Source of the DNA: Tribonema minus
Taxonomy: Eukaryota > Sar > Xanthophyceae > Tribonematales > Tribonemataceae
Length of the DNA stretch: 64,000 nucleotides
NCBI GenBank assembly: GCA_017506865.1
Contig: JAFCMP010000024.1
Location: forward strand, 434,001-498,000
Direction: 5' to 3'
Shown: in pieces, positions 56,382 through 64,000 of the stretch
Layout of the letters: each line of letters begins with the position of its first letter
How positions within the stretch are numbered: position 1 is the stretch's first letter
Notes under the pieces: model-generated
The model's input: the letters and a program-made list of their open reading frames with translations, nothing else
What the model was told of the DNA's origin: nothing
Database searches by the model: none
Program-made: the position numbers and the translations under genes

Positions 56382-59300
56382 ATGAAGGGCATTTTCAGCA
56401 ATGTCAAGAAGAGGGTTGGAAACCGCGAGGTGGAAGCGATACCCGCGGGCTTCGACATCAGCGGCTCGCCACTCAGCAGCAGCACGCACAGTAGCATAGC
56501 ATCGTTGGAGCCAATGGTGAAGGGCCACCACCCCTCTGGCTCTTTAGGGGACATTGTGATTCCGAAACGGGAGAGGAGCAACAGCTTCGGCAACGGCGGG
56601 AAGCGATCCTTTGGTGCCAACACCAAGGCAGATCCCCGCATGAGGGATCTGCCCGCGTTAAAAGACACGCCAGCAGGGAAAAGGGATGCCTTATTTCAGC
56701 TCAAGCTGCAGCTGTGCTGTGTCATCTTTGACCACACGGATCCTGATGCCGACAAGAACGGGATGGAGACTAAGTGGCACACGCTCATCGAGCTGAAGGA
56801 CTATGTCAACACCCCGCAGGGGCAGAAGGTCAGCCCCCCTCTGCTACACCTCTCCAGCAGTGCGCTGCAGTAGCAGCACGCGTCCCCGATGCGCCCCTTA
56901 GCTGTCGCTGCAGGCTGTGGCAGGAGCCCTCAGCTGTCGGTAATTGTAGCTCTCCATTGGTGGCGGCCGCTCCGCTGCTAACGGTCATCGCAGCCATGCT
57001 GCTGCGCGCTCGCTCTCACTCGTGCGCCCCCCCGCCCCGCCTCCCCCCCGTTCCTGCAGCAAATGTTCTCGGAGGCGAACATGCCGGAGATCATCAACAT
57101 GGTGCAGGCGAACATATGCAGAGCGCTGCCGCCGCTTACGGAGTCCTATGATCCGGACGAGGATGAGCCGGTGCTGGAGCCAGCGTGGCCGCATTTGCAG
57201 GTGCGCCCGCAGCTGATACCTACGCCTTTGCGTGTTGCGCGCTGGTGTCTTCATTGTTGAAGTTGCTGAGTTGGTATCGGCCACGCTGGATAGCGGAGGG
57301 CGCGCCGCGAAGGCGCCGCAGCAGTGCTCCGGCGAGCTTGACGGCACGCGGCGCAGCACGCACATCGCTTCAAGGCATCGGTGTGACTTAAGCGAGGCGA
57401 CGTCACGCTGCGCATGCGCCGTGTGCCATTTGGGAACAAGTCCTGTGCCAGCCACAGCTGGTGAAAACTGCATTGTGGGCAATGTGGCCGTGCCTTGCAA
57501 GTGGACTACCTGAGGCGGCATGTGCTCTGGCCCACATGTGCGGCCTCCTGTGGTCTCTGTGCTGCACGCTTGGCGACAGCCCTGTTGTGACTTCAAGGCG
57601 GGGCCGTGATATCGCTGTTTCGCTGCACTGGCGATGGTGACCATTACGCAACTTGTCGACCAACAAGTAGCGCCACAATGATGGTGCATTAGGGCTCGCG
57701 AGTACAGTAGTCTCTGGCACTAACGTAATTATCATAATAAATGTTTGCGTGGATCGTTCCAGCCATCCCGTGGTACTTCAACATCAACAACGTCTACTTC
57801 TCTGTATCGTTGTTGTGGGATCGTCGTCGGGTGGGAGCTAGCAGCGCCACACTATGTAACCGCTGAAACCGTCAAGCGCCTGATTGGACACTCCTCCTGT
57901 GGCTGAGCAGAGTTGCCCAAGCAGACCTGCACCATTGTTCAATACGTAAAGTTCAAGTTGAAGAACACAAGTTCACAGCAGAGCCACCGCGCCAGTTCGT
58001 GCTGCACTCTGTCGTTGCCAGAACAGGCAGAGGTGGCAAATTCGAACGTACGTCGGCCATGAGGCCACACGGCGCCGCAGCTGCCAGCAAACCACGGAAC
58101 GGCGAACTTGCATTCTTCTGAAGTATACACCTCAAAGTAGACACAGCTTTGAATTGAGTGTCCCATGATTTTGACAGGTTGGTGTATTTGTCCATTCGTT
58201 GCCGCGCGGAGCTGTGCACAAAAAGTGGTCGTCGTGACGCATGCGCCAACACACGCTTCACACTTCGACCAGTGGCTGCCCCCCCCCCCCCCCCTCCCTC
58301 CCTGCAAACACGCGCACAATTGACTCACAAGTCTGGCCAGTTGCAACTCGCTCGTCAGGCAGCTAACGAGACCCGGAGTTATGGTCATGGCGGTTAAGCG
58401 TACGATTTACAACCTTCTGCAATTGCGTGCTACCTCAGGCATCCACTGCAAATCTCAGATGTGTTGAAGTTGAAGTTGGCCTTGAACCTGGTCTTGGGTT
58501 TCTGCCCCAGGTCATGTATGAATTGTTCCTGCACTTCGTAGTGAGCGCCGAGGTCAGCCGATTGTGTCAAACATGAAGTTGATCTTGAACTTGATCTTGT
58601 GGCCCCCCGCCCCCCACCCCCCCCCACCCCCCCCTCGCGCAGGTCGTGTACGAGTTCTTCCTGCGCTTCGTGGTGAGCGCGGAAGTGAGCGCCAAGGCCG
58701 CCAAGCGCCACATCGACCAGTCGCTGTGCCTGTGGCTGATCGAGCTCTTTGAGTCGGAGGATCCGCGCGAGCGTGACTACCTCAAGACGATCCTCCACCG
58801 CATCTACGGCAAGGTGCGACGCTCCGCCGCCGTGCGTGGTGGTAGGGTTAGGGTTACCTAGGGTTAGGGTTAGGCTTAGCTCGAGCGCGACTTCCTCAAG
58901 ACGATTCGCCACCATCTACGGCAAGGTGTGACGCTCCGCTGCCGCCGCGCTCTCCGCTCACGCGCACCCTGTGTGCGCCGGGGTGGCAGTCGCCAACAGT
59001 ATGGCGTCGATACTGCGGCAGTGCGTGCCGTAGGCCTGCTCCGCCGCTCTTGGGTCTCCATGTCCGGGTCTCCGTGGCAGCGGCGTGCTCAGTGCACGGA
59101 GGACATGCGTACCCACACGTTGGTTGAAGGTTTCGTTCCGCCGGACTGCTGCGCTGCTCCACCAGCGATGATGCCCTGCGCCGCTGCGTATCCGTCGCGC
59201 CTCTCCGCTCTTCAGAAACTCTGCATGCGGCGCGCGGCGCGCGTCTCGGTCATTTGCGCCGTACGGCGAGGCGGTGCACAGCCGCCGTGTCCGCTGCTGC

Positions 59301-62300
59301 GCGTGCGAGCTGGTCGCGCGTCTGTCCACGCCGCGGTCGTAAACTCGGTGCGCGCACCATCTACCGTTCCAGGCGATGCGCCGCCGCGGCTTCATACGGC
59401 GCGCGGTTTCGGCGATAGCATGTCTTTCGGTTTGCGCAAGAGACGGCCTGGAGTCTCTCAATTGCATCATCTTGCGTACCCGCCCACAAATCCTGTGCGA
59501 AGCCCCCCAAGTTCTCATGCCTGGTGCTCCAGGTGGCGCATCACCGCGGCTTCATCCGGCGCGCGACCGGTAACGTGTTCCACCACACTTTGTGTGATGA
59601 CGGTTCCTGGTCTCTCTACACAGCACCCACACGCCTTACCGCACGTTTAACCGCACTTGCGCTCCTCCAGGTGATGCACCACCGCGGCTTCATACGGCGC
59701 GCGACCGGCAACGCATTCCACCACACCTCGTTTGATGACAGTCCCGAGTCTCTCTGCGCAGCGCTTACACGCCGTGATCTGCGCACTTGCGCTCCTCCAG
59801 GTGATGCACCACCGCGGCTTCATACGGCGCGCGATCGGCAACGCGTTCCACCGCTTTGTCTTTGAGACGGAGCGGCACGCGGGCGTCGCGGAGATGCTGG
59901 AGATCTTGGGCTCCATCATCAACGGCTTTGCCAAGCCGCTCAAGCACGAGCACGTCGTCTTCCTGCGACGCGCGCTGCTGCCGCTGCACAAGCCGCGCGC
60001 CGTCAAGCAGTACCACCAGCACCTGAGCTACTGCGTCGTGCAGTACGTCGAGAAGGTGAAGGGCGCGGAGCGCTGCTGCTGCTGCTGCTGTTGCTGAGCG
60101 CTGCTGCTGCTGCGCAAGCTGCGCGCCGTGAACCGGTACCACTGGCACCTCACTTGGCTATTGCGTGGCACAGCACGTTGAGAAGGGGATGGGGGGGGGG
60201 GGGGGGGGGGGGGCAGGCGGCTGTAGAAATGCCGCTAGCATTTGCGCTACGGCGCGCTGTACCGCTGCGAGCGGGGGCGAAAGAGCGCAGGACTGAGAAA
60301 GGCGCGCTGCTGCGCCTGTTGCGCGCTTGAGCGCTGCCCTGCGTCATGGTGCGATCGCGCGCTGGGCGCCGCCATTGACGCGAAGGGGGGGGGGGGGAGC
60401 TGCTGCAGCGGCTGCAGAAATGCCGCTGGCGTTCGAGCTACAAGGCGCTGTACCGCTGCGAGAGGGCGCGAAAGAGAGTAGGATTGACGACAAGCGCTCT
60501 GCTGCACCTGTTGAGCGCTGCCTCGCATCGCTGCTCAGCGTCCCTGCGCGATCGCGCGCCGGGCGCCGCCATTGACGCGACGGGGAGAGCAGTGATCGTA
60601 CGCTGCCCATCATGTGCAGTCCACTCGAGCGCTGCTGGACCTGTCTGCCTGTCTCGCAAGACTTGGGACATGTGTTGGTGGTGTTAGGGCTGTGCAGACA
60701 CAGTGGCCAGGTTGCCCTGGTCCTTGTATACTTCAACTGTTTAACTCAAGTGGGTGTACTTCAATGGAGTCACCTCTTCTGTCCCGTCTTGCAGGACCAG
60801 GACACCATCATACCGGTGGTCGTGCCGGCTGTCTGCCAGCAGTGGCGTTGCAGCAGCAGCGCGCTCTCCGTGCACACCTCAAGTGACATGCACTTCAACT
60901 CTGCATTCTTCAACTCTGAGCTCCGCCCGCAGGACGCGGACACGGTCATACCGGTGGTGCTGGCGCTGTGCCGGTGGTGGCCGTGGAGCAGCTGCGCGAA
61001 GCAGCTGCTCTTTCTGAATGAGCTGGAGGAGGTGCTGGAGGTGTGCTCGGGGGCGGTGACGGGGACGCCGTGCGGCGCGGCGGTGCTGCGGGAGGCGATG
61101 ATGCCGCTGGCGACGCTGCTGGCGCGGTGCGTGGGGTCGACGCACTTCCAGGTGGGGAACTGCTCCTGAATGGCTCTTGAGTATAACCCTTTTTGCTGCT
61201 GTGTCTTCATGAGTTTTTCCAACCAAGTCCAAGTAAAGCAGCTGCTGGCGACGCTGCTGGCGCGGTGCGTGGGGTCGACGCACTTCCAGGTGGGGGCGCT
61301 TGTGAACTGCTCACGAACGGCTCTTGGATATACCCAATGAATCGCGCATAAATACGGTACCCTACATCAGCTTCAAGTACACCTGCTCTGGACGCTGCTG
61401 GCGCAGCTCGTGGAATCGACACACTTCCAGGTGCGTAAGCTGCGGGAAGCATACGATGGACTTCTCTCATGAAAGGGACTTCCTTCGGTGGTCGGCCCAC
61501 TTTGGTGTGGTCGTGCTTAATCAGACAGGCTCAAACGGAAGCATGGCTTGTTGAAGTTGAAGTACGATACGCCTGCGACGTTGTTGGCGCATTTTGAGGG
61601 GTCCACGCACCTCTGGGTATGCAAGGGGCAGGGGGGGGCTTATGTGCTCAGCAGCGCGTCCATGGCTCGTCAACAGAACTTCAAATATTCACAACAGAAC
61701 TTGTAATATTCACGTTTGATAATCACGAGCCCAAGTTGAAGAAGTGCAATTCAATGTTGCGAAGCGAAGAGTCATCAGCGCTGGCTCTCCCCCTTGTGAG
61801 ACCAGTGCGCAGACCGCTCTGCTGCAGTGAACTGTCGCGCACAGGTACGCCAACACTGTTGATAGAAGTGGGCCGTCCCGGTGTGAGGCAACACTTCAAG
61901 TGTATGGCCGGCGGCGTGCTGTTGTGACGGCGGCAAGTGCAGCTGGCGCCAGCTGGTCAAACAGCACTTGCAAACTTCTACCGATTGTTCGCGTATAGCT
62001 TGCATACAGCTGTGGAGTAGATCAATCGCAGCGCACACTCCGCTCAGAGCGCCGGCAGCTCAGGGCGCAGCTGCGGCAGTTTCGCAAATGGCAGTTTCGG
62101 AAACCTCATGGGCGCCATTTCGCAGGCTGCTGCGCCGCTGGACGTACACACAAGAGTGCCACCCGATAGTGCAGTGATGATGCCGAGAAGAAACTTCTTG
62201 AATGAACATGTGTGCAGTGGTTCGTGTGCAGTGAGCTGATGTCGGCAGCTTCGGGCAGAAGCACCGCGCGGCCCAGCGAGACAGACGTATTTGGAGCTGG

Positions 62301-63813
62301 CAGCGACTGCGCTTCCGGTCCCAAGGTCCGCTGTGGTCGGTGTCTGCAGTGCCAATGCATCGCAGCTGCGGCACTCGGGGTGTAGACAGCGCCTGCGATG
62401 ACCGCTGTGCTCAGTCCTGGAGGCAGCGTGTGGCTATGCGGCTGCGCGGTCGCAAATCGCGGCACCGGTAACTTCAACTTGAGAACTCAGATTGCGCGTC
62501 ACGTGGCTGCTTCACTGTCTGAGCAACGCTGCGGGAAGCGTGCGAGAGGCGACACCGGCAGCGCATCGCAGTGGCACAGGAATGGGGAAAGATATGGGTG
62601 TGCTGCCTGGGCGTGGTGTCGGTCCTCAGCCCGAACTTCAACGGTCACTGTCACACACAAATGAAAAGGCAATGCAAAACTTGGCAATTTTTGAGATTGT
62701 TCGACAAAACTCCAAGTTTGCCAGGTAACTTTTACTATTTAGCAGGGAAACGGGCGTTCAATCATGATAAGTGAAGGCTCCATGCATCCGCATGCCCAAC
62801 TTCAACAGCAACAAAGTTTGTGCGACACAGTCACACGACGCACACTTTTCAAAGTGCTTTGGGGGCTCCTGTGCGTGCTGCCCGCCTCCCCCTGCTGCAC
62901 CCTGACAGCGTCGCCCGTCGCCAGCTGCCCTCTTAGACCTGGGTCGGCCATTGCCGGCAATTCGGCATGGCGTTCGCACTCGTATCTGACCAGCGCTGCT
63001 GCTGTAGAGCCAATCGAGGCACGCAGTCACGACAAGACGTCTACACAAACGCGTGGCATGGCGCGCTTCCTGCAGAGCTGCTGTCACGTCTCACGTCGTG
63101 CTGTGCACCGCGTGCGAGCGGCTGGAGCGGCGTGTCACGCGGGGAGAGTCGCCGCTGCCTGTTTGCCCCTCTAACTTCAACCGCCCCGCCGCCGCAAATT
63201 GCGACTGACCACGCACAGTCTTTGTGTCAGTCCGTACGTCGACGGCATGAAAGCCTGAAACTGTCAATCTCGCAAAGCGCAGCACGCGGCACTCGTGCGC
63301 TAGCGCGTGCTGCGCCGTCGCGCGCAGGCGACCTAGCGCCCGCGGCGCGCTGCCCTCCCGCAGTACCTCCGCGCATCGCCCGGGAAAAGTACACACACCA
63401 TGTGCACTTGATCTGAGTCGTTTTCAAAGTATACAAGTACTGATTGACTTGATTGTGCGCCTCCCCCCCTTCACAGCGTCACCTTCGACTCTGCGCGTCT
63501 GTATACCTTTGTATATACTTGTGCACGTATGTATCCCCGTCCGCCGCTGCGCGCAGGTCGCGGAGCGCGCGCTGTTCTTCTGGAACAACGAGCAGCTCGT
63601 GGGCCCCGGCGGCGCGCTGTCCATGGCCAACGCCGGAGCGCTGCTGCCGTTGCTGCTCGGCCCCGTGCGGCGCCATGCGGACGGCCACTGGAACGCCGTC
63701 GTGGAGGGGCTCGCGAGCAACGTGCTCAAGATGTTCATGGACCACGACCCCGTGCTCTTTGACCGCTGCAGCCAGGACCTGCTGCGCGAGGAGGCGGAGA
63801 CGGCGCGGCAACG
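56382..63813 (+). CDS. PP2A regulatory subunit B56 (B'), 3' partial, six exons seen, 496+ aa
   Basis: Exons are 56382-56828, 57060-57200, 58643-58813, 59801-60055, 60933-61151 and 63557-63813, all in phase; the last ends in phase 2 at CG|GTGCGT, so the gene continues off the right edge. The ATG follows GGCGGC and opens [12 protein letters not shown]. Residues 1-85 are a Ser/Arg-rich leader. The HEAT-like B56 core then follows the family order: [138 protein letters not shown]56 recruits LxxIxE-containing substrates to the PP2A holoenzyme. The insert [16 protein letters not shown] in exon 5 is a little longer than the animal form. Introns 2-5 carry decoy exon edges. Confidence 0.94.
58505..58565 (+). 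repeat. Decoy copy of the 5' edge of B56 exon 3
   Basis: CCCAG|GTCATGTATGAATTGTTC then CTGCACTTCGTAGTGAGC copies the exon start (true 58643). It is moderately decayed. Confidence 0.85.
58840..58932 (+). repeat. Telomere-like tract and decoy copy of the 3' edge of B56 exon 3
   Basis: GGTAGGGTTAGGGTTACCTA and TAGGGTTAGGGTTAGGCTTA (58840-58878) precede a copy of the exon end (58880-58925), ending ATCTACGGCAAG|GTGTGAC. Confidence 0.88.
59365..59745 (+). repeat. Three decoy copies of the 5' edge of B56 exon 4
   Basis: Acceptor plus GTGATGCACCACCGCGGCTT-type starts occur at 59373, 59533 and 59671; the true one is at 59801. Spacing is 160, 138 and 130 bp. The nearest copy is the best preserved and the farthest is the most decayed. 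Confidence 0.92.
60105..60182 (+). repeat. Decoy copy of the 3' edge of B56 exon 4
   Basis: GTGAACCGGTACCACTGGCA through GTTGAGAAG|GGGATGG copies the exon end, but the donor is mutated to GGGATG. Confidence 0.82.
60214..60595 (+). repeat. ~190 bp tandem duplication in B56 intron 4
   Basis: Two diverged units (about 60214-60400 and 60404-60595) share GCGCTGTACCGCTGCGAG and GGGCGCCGCCATTGACGCGA, each introduced by a G-run. They are not obviously related to an exon edge. Confidence 0.8.
60793..60855 (+). repeat. Decoy copy of the 5' edge of B56 exon 5
   Basis: TTGCAG|GACCAGGACACCATCATA copies the exon start (true 60933: GACGCGGACACGGTCATA), 135 bp upstream. Confidence 0.88.
61235..61625 (+). 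repeat. Three decoy copies of the 3' edge of B56 exon 5, graded in decay
   Basis: CTGGCGACGCTGCTGGCGCG ... CACTTCCAG|GTGGGG is copied almost perfectly at 61243-61294. It is moderately diverged at 61395-61433 (GTGCGT donor) and strongly decayed at 61571-61620. The true donor is 61151|61152. Confidence 0.92.
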
Positions 63814-64000
63814 GTGCGTCAGAAGTTGAAGTAGGAAGTTGAAGTAGTGCTGTGATAATTAGAATGGATCTGCGATTTCGTGCTGTGGGATAGCTGCAGC
63901 CAGGAGCTGTTGCACTTCATGTTATGCCAGTGAGGGATGCTGCCAGTGATTGATTGCGGCAGCGCGAGCGCGTGCCATGCATTCATTTATTCACGCGTTC

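Overview
This is nuclear DNA from a GC-rich, intron-rich eukaryotic alga. One gene encodes a plastid triose-phosphate translocator with a signal peptide followed by a transit peptide that starts with phenylalanine. That arrangement is typical of secondary red plastids (haptophytes, stramenopiles, cryptophytes). Introns are mostly GT-AG, and 3' splice sites often follow runs of pure C. TTAGGG/CCCTAA telomere-like tracts lie inside many introns. A haptophyte is my best guess, but only as inference.

Layout. 1-5610 (minus): the 5' part of a large unrecognised gene with a coiled-coil C-terminal part that runs off the left edge. 5.6-10.3 kb (plus): an apparently intact non-LTR retrotransposon with one 1388-residue ORF (zinc finger, reverse transcriptase, CCHC knuckle, restriction-like endonuclease). 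10.3-13.2 kb: no gene, one TA-flanked MITE. 13.2-18.4 kb (plus): the complete six-exon triose-phosphate translocator, with a second MITE in intron 3. 20.4-20.6 kb (minus): a stray exon of the RNA polymerase I/III subunit RPAC1/AC40. 22.1-29.7 kb (minus): a complete seven-exon Deltex-type E3 ubiquitin ligase (WWE-WWE-RING-DTC). 30.0-31.4 kb (plus): a possible tiny myristoylated protein. 31.6-34.2 kb (minus): the broken 3' part of a second LINE. 35.1-36.4 kb: a ~1 kb very AT-rich insert fused to retroelement tails. 38.3-54.5 kb (plus): a complete 17-exon P2B calcium ATPase. 56.4-63.8 kb and beyond (plus): a PP2A B56 regulatory subunit, six exons seen.

The coding genes are unrelated housekeeping or signalling functions and do not form a pathway. 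The unifying and most surprising feature is structural. In every well-resolved intron-rich gene, exon edges (tens of coding bases plus the adjoining splice site) have been copied in tandem into the neighbouring intron, usually 1-5 times at roughly 85-175 bp spacing. The copies are in different states of decay. Copies of an exon's 3' edge lie downstream of it and carry decoy donors. Copies of an exon's 5' edge lie upstream of it and carry decoy acceptors. I count such copies at about 30 exon edges in at least four genes. The telomere-like tracts and short TTGAAG-rich tracts are part of the copied units.

A second theme is retroposition. Short LINE tails begin at the same G-run and are flanked by target-site duplications containing AAAAGTACA. 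One insertion seems to have captured a ~1 kb AT-rich, possibly organellar, sequence.
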